Position numbers and translations under genes: made by a program
Notes under the pieces: model-generated
Database searches by the model: none
Told to the model about the DNA's origin: nothing
What the model saw: the letters and a program-made list of their open reading frames with translations, nothing else
Assembly: GCA_026210745.1 (NCBI GenBank)
Contig: CP110631.1
Location: 4,712,001-4,776,000 of the forward strand
Length of the DNA: 64,000 nucleotides
Source: Exobasidium rhododendri
Lineage: Eukaryota; Basidiomycota; Exobasidiomycetes; Exobasidiales; Exobasidiaceae
Reading direction: 5' to 3'
Shown: piece by piece, positions 45,593 through 58,100 of the stretch
Numbering within the stretch: the first letter of the stretch is position 1
Layout of the letters: each line of letters opens with the position of its first letter

Positions 45593-48500
45593 TCATCCTG
45601 CCGTGGAGCCAGCTTGTGATGCAGCGGCACTGTGATGCCCTTGTTGTGGCTGAGCTGGCATGTTTTGCTGCTGTTGATATGGATGGTGCTGTTGTTGGGG
45701 ATGATGCTGTTGATGGTGCTGCGGCTGATGATGATGTCGCACATTGGGAGACATCGCTCCTGGTGGACCGCCAACACTAGGAGGGAAAGGTCCATTGGCG
45801 TAGTATCTCGCACTCCTGGGTTGCTGCTGTTGCATCTGTTGATTAGGTGGGACGCCGCCCATTGTGTGCATCGATGCGCCTGGCGGGAATATGCTGCCCA
45901 TCTGCGGACTGTAGACTGCTTGTCCTGTCGGTGGCATCGAAGGCGAGAAAGGCATGTATTGAGGTGGCATTTGACCGTAATTTGCTGCCATCTGTTGCAT
46001 CCCTTGTTGACCGCCAGCTCCAGGAAATCGAAACGTTGGCGCTCCTTGAGGCACACCGTATGGCATGTAAAAGGGCTGACCATTGTTCGGTGTCATGTTT
46101 GGTTGACTTAGCTGCGGTTGCTGTTGCTGCATGTGCGGAGGTGGAGGAGGCGGGGGAATAGATGCTGAGGATCCTTGTTGTCCCATACCGGCATGTGGAT
46201 GCATGGCCATGGTTACCATGTTGTGAAGCGGTGTCATGGCAGAGCTCGATGGCGGCGGTGGAGGGGGTGGCAGTTGAATCAAATGTGGACTGTTCATCGA
46301 CGTGTTGGCACTCTCTTCGCCGGGGTTCGCATAGAAAAGGGTTCGATAGCCTTTCCCAGTGAAGCCCCACGTAGGCCCAATTGTTTGGCTTTCCGGCACC
46401 TTTCCATTCTTGAAGGGGTTGAAGTCTTCTCGCACATGTAAAGGCATCAAAGGCTTCTTGATCACTCGACTACCAAAGAATGGATTTGCATCCGACGAAG
46501 CAGGAACACCCTCGTTGACAGTAGTAGAAGTAGTAGTAGTAGCAGCAGCAGCAAGAGTGGAGGCCAACTTCACTGAGGCGAGAGCGGGGGAAGCCAAAGA
46601 AGAGGAAGAAGCCGTTCCAGAAGGTATCCTCGGGGATGCTGTCGATGTCTCTACGTTCGAGTGCGGCGGCAGGAAAGGCGGCGGTGCTCCACCAGGTGTA
46701 AAGGAAGTCGCATTCGGGTTGAAGGGCTTGAAAGAACTAGCCGTAGCGCTCAACTTGAATGCGTTCTTGCTTGCAGAAGCAGCATTGGGGGAGGCTGCAT
46801 TCGTCGCTGCTGCTGCTGCTGCTTCGTTCATCTTTGCGCGGGCTTTGTCTGCGTTGAAGGGAGGGATTTTTGGAATCGTCATCTTTGCAAACGTGGCCTT
46901 CGTTTCTGTAGGGCCTGTTGTGGTCGACACTTTGGCGCTAGCACCTTCCTTTGGACTGGGAGCCACGGAAGCGGTCCCATCACCCTTGCTGCCAGCCTCT
47001 TTGCTTTGCGTTGCAGCGAGAGTAGCGGGAGGACTTGTGTTCTTGTGTAGAGATGCATCCCTTGGCTTTTCCAGCGCCGCTCCATTCTCATTTGTGACAG
47101 CGGCTTTTCCTTCATCGTTCAATGGGAACTTGAGCTTAAATTTGTCACCCCAATTCTTCAGATCAGCCAGTCGGCTATCCTTTTCTTTCTTGGCCAATGC
47201 TGCCTTCTTCTTTTCCATCCGTTCCCTCTCCGAAGTGACAAATTGACGGAATTCACCAACGGCATCAGGACCGGTGTTGGTAGGAATAGCTACTTCACTT
47301 CCTTGACTGAGCGTCGGTGTACCTGTCACGGTCAATGTTGGCGGCGGTAAGGTGGACTGTGATCCGTTAGCCTTGTCTTCTCTGGCTGCTCCGTTGGCCT
47401 TTATGGTGCTCTGTACGCCTGCCACTGCTGCTGCCGCTGCTGCCCTTCGAGCTGCAGGAGGCACGTAGGCATTCGGCCCTCGCACTACGGCACCGTATCG
47501 ATCTTCTTCTGTCTGCGCGTCTTCGCCTTCCTCGGTCAGGTTTCGCTCCTCGGCTACGTGGATGTTGTTCGTGGAAGACTGCATGAAGGGGAGAGGAAGT
47601 CAGCGCTGCTTACTTCACAGCAAAGTGTCACCCCTCATCATGCCGCTCCAGCTTACATTCATAATCTCCTTCGCCAATTGATCTGCCCTCTTCTCTCGTT
47701 CCTTGTAATCTCTCGAGCTCTTGTCTAGCTTTGTTGTGTAAAGATTCTCCTCATAGTTCGACTTTATGCCAAATTTGGCTTCATTCGCCGCAAATTGATC
47801 CCACCCACCGAGGCCTCTACCTCCTCCTCCTCCTCCTCCACCACCACCGGCGGCTGATGCTCCGTGAGGCTCGCCAAATGCACCTCCATCGGCCTCCAAC
47901 GGCTTGGACTCTGGGTCATCTGCCCATTTCTGTAAGATGCGACCTTCTCCAAAGGGCTCCAAGATCTTTTTCGAGATCTCGGTGTCTGTGCGAAAGCCTG
48001 TGCAAGGAAACCTAAGGTCAACGACATTCCGCTCCATCTTTGCCTCTTGAATGCTGAAATCTTCTCACCTGCTCGATTCGCACTGCCCATGCTCACTGGA
48101 ACGTCTAGTCCGACATCTTTTGCGCTGAAACCGTCCAAGTCTTCTCCCCTGATGATGAGCATCTTCTTCAGTGGTCCTACGCTACTTTCGTTGAGGATCT
48201 GTTGAGCAGAAGATAAGATGATTCCCATCGACTCGTTGCCATCGTCAGGTACACTAGTCGAGCTGAGTATTCCAACGTACTTGATGCCAGACTTGGTCGT
48301 TGCGACCACGGTATTGCCCTGGAGATGCAATTGACATTTAGTACGCACTTCTACGAACACTTCTTTCTACACAGGACAAGGTGCTCACTACTAGTCCAAC
48401 GAGGAGATACAATATACGATCAATTTGGATCGCATCTAGGTCGTTCGATGCTGGTGCTGATCCTTTCACACCAAGGGGAGGAAACGCGCCAGATGTAGGT

Positions 48501-48682
48501 GCTGCCGCCGCTGTTGATGGTGTTGCGACTTTCACATTAGGTCGCACGATACTGCTGCTGGCACTTCGAGGAGTACTATTTGCGGCGCCACCGCTGCTCT
48601 GATGATTGCTGCTGTTATTACCGTTACCTCCTTGGCTCCAGCGCGGTCCGTTGTTGGATCTCCATGAAGAAGAAGTAGCCAT
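45593..48682 (-). CDS. PBP1: Ataxin-2 homologue (Pbp1)
   Basis: RNA-binding regulator of mRNA poly(A) tails, translation and stress granules. Exons 48682-48389, 48318-48069, 47997-47657 and 47578-45593 give 956 residues. An Lsm-like domain spans exons 1-2 (IDRILYLLVGLV then GNTVVATTKSGIKYVGIL). The LsmAD domain is in exon 3 (WDQFAANEAKFGIKSNYEEN, YTTKLDKSSRDYKERE), preceded by a poly-Gly run. A PAM2-like motif for binding Pab1 is at about residue 580 (FKPFNPNATSFTPG). The last 200 residues are prion-like: Gln, Pro, Met, Gly and His rich (QQQQPQLSQPNMTPN). This is the complete ataxin-2 layout Lsm-LsmAD-PAM2-Q-rich tail. Three intron positions are supported by in-phase joins. Confidence 0.92.
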
Positions 48683-49270
48683 GCCAGCTGTATCTTCCGA
48701 GGACGAGACCAGGGAGAAGACCTCTCGTCTTAGGGGGGTTGTCCCGGAACGGAATACTGTCGCGCGCCGAAGAAGTCAGCGTCTCGATGCTAAAGCTGTC
48801 TTCCCTTGCAAGCAAGTCAATTCGCTGCGCCGATTGTCGATCGGTGTGGATGAGAAAAGGAGAGAGTTTGTGTTTGAGTGAGAAGTTGTCCCTGAGATGG
48901 AGTACAGGTGCGCCGGCAAGTAGGACACACACACACACACACCTACACAGACACACTCTTAAAGGTGAAAAACGGAATGGAGGGACAACGAGACTAAAAA
49001 GAAAGTAAAAAGAGGCACAGTAAATGTATACATAGATTGTCTCTGCCGTGCATGAGTACGATCTAGACTGACGCCTTCCTCGCGTCTTTAAGAGCCGGGG
49101 TGAGGCGGGCAAAGGAAGAAAGCCCAGATGTGATGAGGGCTTTACAGCGAACAGACGCCTGTAGCTTGTAGGAGTATCAGAATTGCACAGTGATGAAGAG
49201 GGTACGAAGGGAGTGGGTGAGAGGGCAAGAACGGGAGTTGGAAGATAGAATGAAGATGGAAGACGACTGG
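48683..49270. repeat. PBP1 upstream region with (AC)9 run
   Basis: About 590 bases between the PBP1 start and the RPT2 stop, both on the minus strand. An AC dinucleotide run lies at about 48925-48942. No coding content is recognised. Confidence 0.55.
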
Positions 49271-50735
49271 CTACAGATACAATCCAGCAGGTTCGCTGCC
49301 TTGCTTTCGATCAATGACTCGCTCACGAGCAGAAGTGAAGTCTTTCTTGCAAACCCTCATCCTTCGCTCTCGCAGAGCCAATAGACCAGCCTCTGTCACC
49401 AAGCTCTTGATGTCCGCTCCACTCAGCTCGTCCTTCATCGCGACAAACTCCTCCAACTTGACGTCTGCATCTAAGTTCATTCGACTTGTATGTAGTTTGA
49501 AGATGTGCATCTTTGTCTTTTCATCTGGCATGGGGAATTCGATCTTTCGATCGATACGACCTGGCCGAATCAAGGCGGGGTCTAACGACTCAATCTTGTT
49601 AGTCGCCATGATTACTTTCACATCGTGTCTCGTGTCGAATCCATCCAGTTGATTGAGCAACTCCAACAACGTTCGTTGGATTTCTCTTTCCCCTCCGGAA
49701 GAAGAGTCATATCGCTTGGTACCGATTGCATCAATCTCGTCGATGAAGACAATACTTGGCGCATGCTCTTCCGCCACACGGAATAGCTCTCGTACAAGCT
49801 TGGGACCATCACCAAGGTATTTCTGAATCAACTCGGATCCTACCACTCGTAAAAAGGTGGCTGAAGTCTGATTTGCTACTGCCTTTGCCAGCAGCGTCTT
49901 TCCTGTACCCGGCACTCCGTACAAGATGACACCCTTCGGTGGTTTGATACCCATTTCCTCATATAACTCTGGATGCGTGAGTGGTAGCTCGACTGATTCC
50001 TGCATTGTGAAGACCATATTGTGTTCAGCTGTAAAAAATCTCGCTTCCAATCTACTCTATTTTCTCGCCCTACTCACCTTTATTTCCTGAATTTGTTGTT
50101 CGAGGCCACCAATATCCGCATAGCTCTCTACTGGTGCCTTGTCCAATTTCATCACACTGACCATGGGATCAGCGTCGTCGCTCAAGACACCCACGACTGA
50201 CATTGTCTTGTGGTGCAAGAGAACATTGCATCCTGGTTCGAGAAGGTCTTTGTCTACAAAGCTCATGATTGTGACGTAGTGCTCTGGCCCTGTTGCACTG
50301 CTAATGATAGCATGGTCTTCATCGATGATCTCCTCCAACGAGCCGACCATAATTGGATCTCCTCTCATCTCGTCCACCTTTGTCCTTTCCTCCAAGGCCT
50401 TTTCCTCTTGCGGTTTCAGTCTCTCTTGATTCTGAACAAATTCTTCCTCTAGCAACAGATGGTCCTTTATCCTTTCCATCTTTAACATCTTAAGTCTACA
50501 TCTGGTATTAGGATGAACAGAAGGCAGCTTTGTCGATGCATCTGGACCTCTCTTCTTTCTCTTCCCAACTCGAGTGGGAAGAGGTGGTTCCCACTTCTTA
50601 GGTTGGTCTTTCTGTTTGACACAATGTGGTAATCGTGTCAGAGTGAATTGCACACCCTTATATCATGACACAGCTCACCTTCTTATCTCCACCTGGACGG
50701 TCACCGCCGCCGCCACTGCTAGGAGCTTGACCCAT
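49271..50735 (-). CDS. RPT2: 26S proteasome regulatory ATPase Rpt2
   Basis: AAA ATPase of the 19S base that unfolds substrates and opens the 20S gate. Exons 50735-50679, 50611-50078 and 49999-49271 give 439 residues, the family length. The N-terminus [11 protein letters not shown] has the Gly2 needed for N-myristoylation, a known Rpt2 feature. The coiled coil follows ([17 protein letters not shown]), then the OB domain, the Walker [19 protein letters not shown], Walker [18 protein letters not shown], and the SRH region [20 protein letters not shown]. The C-terminus EPAGLYL carries the HbYX motif (L-Y-L) that docks into the alpha ring. Exon 3 begins inside the conserved [21 protein letters not shown] block, which fixes the intron. 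No PACE element (GGTGGCAAA) is evident upstream. Confidence 0.96.
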
Positions 50736-52121
50736 AGCGAGAGTTGGTGTTGATGTGCTGTTTCCTGGTGGTGGAGTTAGCTTCCTGCCGTCCCTTAGAT
50801 GCACTTTCTTAGGCCGCGCGTACGGAAAGACACTCTTCAGATGGACGGTGCGGTGCGCACGTGGCTCTTGTGTGCTTCCGCGCTCTTTGTGATCGTGACA
50901 AGGACTTTCACCGATCACAACGAAGAAGAGGCATGTCTGTGTACGGTCTCAATTTAGAAGCATATACCAGCGGACGAGTCGTGTCTCTACAAATCCTCGA
51001 TCAACACCATACCCAGATCCCGGACACAAACGGGGATGTGACAATGAACTGCACAACATTCAAGTATATCTAGATAAGATCGTAAAATGCGTCCCTTCAC
51101 TAGCAAGCTTCTCGTTTCTCTAAATGGAACACTCGAGGGAGACAGAGGAAGAAGGAGAAGAAGATGATGTTGATGATTGCTAAAGGAAGTAAGGCGAGAA
51201 CACGGGCCTCCAAGAAACGTTGGGTGAGATGACTGAGATTATCGTCCGCCCTCCTAGCTCTTTTGTAAGATGGACGTGATGGGTCAAGAAGAGGACCCGC
51301 GTTCAGTAATGACTGTACGATCCTCCTTTGCAGAATCGCTCGTTGTACAAGCTGGCGAGCAAGTATTTTGACATGCGAGCACGCTGTCTCCCACGTCAGA
51401 TCACACCGAAAAGACACGTACAGGAGGCGTGCAAGATGAGATGGAAAGGCTTCGCGGGAAAAGTGAAACATAGTGGAGGGGAAGGCTGACAGTAAGATGA
51501 GGCTTGTGAATTAGTAGTATACTAGCGCAGAAAATAATTTGTACGACCGCGGCGAGTCCTCTTCTATAAGCCTATGGTTTTAAAAAGTTGAATACAACAA
51601 TGCAGGCCTAGGGTCAATCTTGGCCAGACACTAGATCCCTTGGTAGTGCTTTTTTAGTCGCTTCCTTGGCTCGACGACCTTTCGAAAGCGCACCTTCAGG
51701 CACGAAGCTTTCTTTCTTCGACCAGATTTCCACATCCATCACTCCAGCACTCGCGCTCTTACCTTTGTCTTCCTCCCTCCTCGCGCTCCAAGGCTGGGTG
51801 TCGCCTGTCTGTCATCTAGTCGCATTTGACACAGCGCGGAACAAATCTGGTGCATCGCATTTCCATTCGATAGGAAAAGAAGCGTCAGTGGCGTGACACA
51901 GGGAAAGACAATAAGAAACCAATAGGAAAGTGATCCAGTACATCCTACCACATCGTACTAGTTATCACACTCCATAGACCTTTTCTTCGACTCATATTGA
52001 ACACTTTCGATTGGAAGAAGAAGAAGTAGAGGATTGTATTCATTTACACAAGGCTTGCGGTGCAAGTATTGCGGCGCCGGAAATTGGCTGCAAAGTCGGT
52101 AATCCACGACTGCACGCCGCA
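50736..52121. other. Intergenic region, RPT2 and KDM5 promoters
   Basis: About 1.4 kb between divergent genes. It contains the candidate small frame at 51100-51471 (listed separately). The stretch 51480-51640 is A/T-richer. Other short frames are not supported. Confidence 0.45.
51100..51471 (-). CDS. Candidate small protein with C-terminal hydrophobic segment
   Basis: A 123-codon frame with an ATG (MFHFSREAFPSHLARLLYVS). Its middle looks helical and charged (ILARQLVQRAILQRRIVQSL), and near the C-terminus there is a hydrophobic segment LALLPLAIINIIFFSFFLCL of membrane-helix length followed by basic residues. That would fit a small tail-anchored protein. No family is recognised and no homologue is known to me. 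Isolated in a 1.4 kb intergenic region, it could be a real short gene, the last exon of a split gene, or chance. Confidence 0.33.
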   Translation of the reverse strand: MFHFSREAFPSHLARLLYVSFRCDLTWETACSHVKILARQLVQRAILQRRIVQSLLNAGPLLDPSRPSYKRARRADDNLSHLTQRFLEARVLALLPLAIINIIFFSFFLCLPRVFHLEKREAC

Positions 52122-55100
52122 ATGACTGAAGCAGATGACCAACAAGGTGGTCCTCCCTCTCCTTCTTCGTTGGCATCGTCAACGTCGACCTCACTGTACG
52201 TCCCTTCTCTGAAGGTTCGCATTAAGCTGACACCACACGGTACTCTCAACAAGATCATCAATCCACTGAACGAGTCGAGGGCAAGAGAGATGCAGCAGCA
52301 AGATCAAGTACAACACAAGGCCACACCCTCTCCCACGAAGGAAGGAGAGGTGTTGGAGAGAAGCGATGATATTGTAGTATCGAATCGCTACTCTGAATCG
52401 CTCTCCCCTGCTCCCGAGGAATCGCTCAGCAGCGACAGTCAAAGTGGCACTCCCAAGCGACGTCGCAACGGCGGCGAGGGCAAAACTAGTCCTCAGAAGC
52501 TGATGGGCAAGAAAAGGCCAGATCCTGTCTTTGTATGTTCGCGAGATTATGCTCCTCTCTCTGCCGAAACCCAATTGGATCCTCATAGTAGCGAGAATTG
52601 GAACACAAAACGCACAGAACGAATGGGAGATCGGAAAAGCAAGGTAAGTTGGAGGGAGTCTTTCGCTTTGATCAGGAGAAATCTTCTCACCCGAGGTGTG
52701 CCACCACCTGCTCTTTCACCCCTTCCATCCCCTTAATACAGACCGATGCGCATAACGGCATGAACGGCAGCAATAGTGCCGGACCTCTGGGCAACGGCTT
52801 TGGAGATCATCCACCAAGCTCGAGCATGCATCCACTACGCAAGATCCTAGCTTGTCAAGGAGTCGAACCTAATCAGCCACCTCTTCCCTTTGATACCTTG
52901 CTACCTGTAGAGCATGACGGTAACTCCGCCTCCATTCCCACTCAACATAGCACACCTCGAGAGATTCCCCCTCGTCTTCGTCCTCGATTGTACGGCTTGG
53001 AGGAAGCGCCCACTTTCTACCCAACACCGGAAGAATTTGCCGATCCTTTGAGCTACATCCAATACATTGGCGATCCAAAAGGAGGAAACGGAAAAGCATA
53101 CGGTATTGTCAAGATCGTTCCGCCTGCCGGTTGGAATCCAGAATTTGTCCTAGACCAAGATGTGAGTGCGAGTTGTGTCTCCCCCTCCTTTCCCTCTGTT
53201 CCTCGCGTACGGACTAATCAGGACTTTGCCCCGCCCCCTCCTCTTCCGTTGCCTATGAAATCCTTCTCCTCCTCCTCCTCCTCTTCTCCTCATCTCCCTC
53301 GCTTTCCCCTTGACCATCAGCGATTTCGATTTCGAACGCGCATGCAGAAGTTGAACTCGCTCAGCGCCGATGCCCGCGCTTCCCTAAACTACCAAGAACA
53401 GCTACAAAAGTTTCACGCTCAGCAAGGGTACTCCAGAGTCTCCATTCCGGTCATTCACCATCGACCGGTTGATCTGTATGCTCTCAAGCTGACCGTCTCT
53501 GCTGTCGGTGGATATGAAACGGCAACAAAGGCAAGAAAGTGGGCGGAAGTGACTCGCAAATTAGGGTACGAAGAAGGTCAAGCTGCTCATTTGGCGGCAC
53601 AGATCAAAAACGCATACACCAAAATAATTCTTCCCTTTGAAAAGTTCTTGGCCGTAAATCGAGAAGCTGTCAAGAAGGACAACGTCCATGTGAAGCGCAG
53701 AACCAACTCACCTGAACAACCGCCGCCGCCGCCGCAGCAGCAGCAGCACATGAACGCATCCGTTTCACCATCCTCGTCACGAGGAAATCAAACGGCGCCA
53801 GCCAGTCAGCTCCAATTTGCTTCTCCAGCCTTTGAAGACATGGAAGTCGATCGATCGATGGATGATCTGGATGGCAGTAAGAGGAGGAGTTCGAGAAAGA
53901 GAGCAGATGCAGCCTCGAAAGCCAATCAAGGTGGCACTATTCGCAATGGCAAAAGAGTTCATTCTCCCACCAACAACGAAGAGAAGCTTATCGTTCAGCC
54001 TGGAGCAGAAGAGCAAATGTGCGAGATATGCTTGCGGGGAGATAATGGCATCTCCATGCTGTTGTGTGACGAGTGCAATCGTGGTTATCATATGTATTGC
54101 CTCGATCCTCCCCTCACGTCCATTCCCAAATCACAATGGTACTGTCCGCCGTGCCTTGTGGGGACCGGGAACGACTTTGGATTCGAGGATGGAGATCGAC
54201 ACAGTCTTTATAGCTTTTGGGACCGAGCAGAACAATTCAAAGCAGCCTGGTTCAAGGACAGACCAGACAAGATCTGGAACTCATCCGAGGAAGCAAATGA
54301 TGAGGAAGCGACTGGAAAGACAAACGGTCTGGTCAGAAAGATTGCCGGCACGGGTCTGTTTGTCAGTGAAGATGACGTGGAGAGGGAGTTCTGGAGACTG
54401 ATTCACAGTCCCGATGAGACCGTTGAAGTAGAGTACGGTGCAGACATCCATTCGACAACGCACGGGAGTGCTGCGCCAACCTTGGAGACGCATCCGCTTT
54501 CTCCCTATGCCAAGGATGGGTGGAACTTGAACAATCTGCCAATCCTTCCCGGCTCGTTGCTGCGTTACATCAAATCGGACATCTCCGGTATGACGGTACC
54601 CTGGCTCTACGTCGGCATGATGTTCTCCACCTTCTGTTGGCACAATGAAGATCACTTCACTTACTCGATCAACTACCAACACTTTGGAGAGACAAAGACG
54701 TGGTATGGTGTTCCTGGGTCCGATGCCGAGCTGCTCGAGTCGACCATTCAGGCCGCGGCGCCTGACTTGTTCGAACAGTCACCCGATCTCCTCTTCCAAC
54801 TCGTCACTATGATGAGCCCAGACAAGCTTCAAAGTCAAGGAGTGAAGGTGTATGCCTGCGATCAGCGTGCAAACGAGTTCGTCATTACGTATCCGAAAGC
54901 GTACCACTCTGGCTTCAATCATGGCTTTAATCTCAACGAAGCCGTCAACTTTGCGCCATCCGATTGGATCGACTTCGGACTGAAGAGCGTGCAACGCTAT
55001 CAAAAGTACAAACAGAATCCAGTATTTTCGCACGACGAACTCATCGTCACCATCTTCCAGCACAATCAGTCGGTCGAGACTGCCATCTGGCTACAGACTT

Positions 55101-58100
55101 CGATGGACGAGATGGTGAAACGTGAGACTGAAAGGCGCAACGAGATAAGGAGGTTAGTGCCAAACATCACCGAAGTGATCGAAGAAGAGGACAGATCAGA
55201 ATCAGAGTATCAATGCTCTTTCTGTCACATCTTTTGCTATCTGGGACAGATCATATCCGAAAAAGCAGAAGGCGTAGCTTGTTTGGACCACGGTAACGAG
55301 GTTTGTGGAGCAGACTCACCTACCAAGTGGACTTTGCGACTGCGCTTCTCCGACGAAGCTCTCACGACCATGCTTGCGAAGACGGTGGAAAGGGCGGCGA
55401 TACCGGCTACGTGGAAGTCTAAATTGCACAAACTTATAGTGGCTAGCCCTACGCCGAATTTGAGAAATTTACGAGGCTTACTGCATGAAGGCGAGAAGAT
55501 TCCGTTTGAGATGAAAGAGGTGACTCAATTGAGAGAATTTGTGGAAAAGGCAAACGGCTGGGTGGACGAAGCGACGACTTTCATTGCGAGAAAGCACCAG
55601 AAAAGAGCTGGCGTAGCAAAGGAGTCCAGTGTAGCAGGCACAGCAGCAGCAGCATCAAGACGGTCCAAAGGACGAGGATCAAGGGGGGCGGATGATGACT
55701 CTTCCCTCTTTGTGGAAATTGACGAACCGGGCGAACAAGAAAGAGTCTATGATCTGTTGGAGGAAGCTCAAACTCTGCCCTTTGAAGCGCCAGAGATCGG
55801 GGCCTTGAAAGGGGTCGTGGCTGCCATGGAAGAATTCAAGGCAAGAGCCAAGAGTATTCTTGAACGAGCCAGAAGCAATGCCATGCCTTTGCTGTCAGAA
55901 TGCGAGGAAGTCCTGTCCCTCGGAAACTCGCTCAACGTGCGCTTCGACGAATTGGAAAAACTGCAGCTACTGGTGGACCGAAGAAAGTGGACGAAAGAAG
56001 TGATGGACATCGAAGAAAGCTTCACAAGTGTGAAAGAGGTAGAGACGTACATCGAGGATGCCACATCACTCGAGATCGGTGCAGAGAACGCGCTGCTGGT
56101 CATGCTCAAGGAGAGGAGGACGGCTGGCCTGCAGTGGCAAAGTAGAGCCAATGCCATCTTGGGACTGAGTCTGGACGAGGAGAAGAAGGGCATTAACAAG
56201 TTCTCGACTGACTTCAAAGAGGAAGACGTTGTGGAGTTGCTGAAAGCGAATTACAAGGTGCCGGTCGATCTGGACTTGCATGTAAAGCTGGACAATCTCT
56301 TGAAGCACGTAAAGGACTGGACAAAGCAGAGTGACAACTTGATTGACTCCAATACGAGCGATCCAAAGGATGAGATGGCAAGCACAAAGCGGTACATAGA
56401 GACCAGTCGTTTGCTCAAAACTCTGGAAGAAACGAACGTGGTCATCAAGCACGAGAAAAGTCTGATGAAGATCAAAGCGAAGGTGGAGGAATGGGAGAAG
56501 AAAGTAGGCGAACTACTCGAGGGAAGTGTGCGGTGGGAAGGTGCCACGTGGGAACCATCCATGGCTCTTGAGTTGGCCTTAGTCGCAAAGACCGAATACA
56601 TGGAGCGAGCACAAGACTGTTGCAGTAGACAGGACGATTACCCGCAACAGGGAGGAAAGACCCCCCTTTGTATCTGTCGAACGGAAAAGGCTGAAAAGGG
56701 ACCAATGCTTACTTGTTCCTCTTGCCATGCCATCTACCACATCCTCTGCCTCGACTTGACTCCAAAGGACGTCAAGAGAAAGGAAAATTGGACTTGTATG
56801 TTCTGTCAACCTTCCCGGCTGTCCACTCTGGCTAATAGACAGGCGAAAAAGGTATGGCACAGCAAGCTCAGCGATCTACTGGATCAATACAAGTCTAGTG
56901 ATCGCATGTTGCTAGCGTGGGGAGAATCGCCCACCCATCAATTCTTGGTGAAGACGATGGAAAGCGTCGATCACTTGGCTGCATTGACACGACCGCCTCG
57001 TCAACCGAGCAAGAATGACGTGGAACAGACAGTTCACCTACTCAAGAAGCTGCTACATTGTCCAGTGAGGGTGTCGGCAAGAGATGGCTCGGAGGAAGTC
57101 GATGTAGCATTGGTATTCGTCAAGAGTCTGATCGCTCGAGGTCAAGAGCCTCCTCCTTACCAGCATCAGGTCCCTCAGGATGTCCACGACGTCACAAGAG
57201 ATGTCGAAATGAGTGAGATTTCTCACCATTGGAGAGCGCTTCAAGTGCCCACCATTCCTCCTTTTCGAGGGACCGCGTCAGCTCAAGCTTCCTCACGAGC
57301 TCCCTCGTCGACGCAAGAGAGTCACAGCGGCGCCATATATGGATTGAATGCGGAGCCGAATGCGGAAGAAGACCACTATGATCATCAACAGACTCACATT
57401 GACTTGACCGGCGATGATCACTACTCACAGGACATCACCATGAACACCAACGCCGAGTATTCAGAGGACGACGGCCCTCCTCTTGCTGCTGCAAGAACGG
57501 AAGGAGGAGGCAGCGGCTCTACTGGAAAAAATAACCGCCGTTCAAGAGCTCAAGTTAACGAAGAGATGAAAGGGAGAAGGAGGGGAAAGAGGGCCAAATT
57601 TGTGTTCGAGGAAGAAGTCGGCATCTTTGTTCCTGTTCACGGAGAAAGGGTGTACTGCCTCTGTCACAAGGGAGAGACGGGTACCATGATTTCGTGCGAG
57701 AGGTGTGCCCTTTGGTTCCACAACACTTGCGTCTACATTTTCTCCGAGACCGAACTAGGCGAGGAAAGATGGATCTGTCCCATGTGCTGTGTAAAGACGG
57801 AAAGGAAGTACCCATATGCGGAAGTGAAAGTGAAGGAGATGGGTGTGACTGACCCCAATCTCTGGCTGGATGTTAGAGCTACATTGCGATCTACCAAGCG
57901 ACCCATCAGCAAGAACCAGACGTGGACTGTTGCACCGGAGAAACGGATCGAATTGCATTTAGAGAGCTTCTATCCCGCCACCCTACCGACTACGCAAGAT
58001 ACGATGAAGCGGCAGAGACTCAACGACGAATCCCCCGGACCGAGACATGTTCGAGGCGAGTCAAACAGCAGTGGTGGCGATGCTATCCCTCATCATCCGC

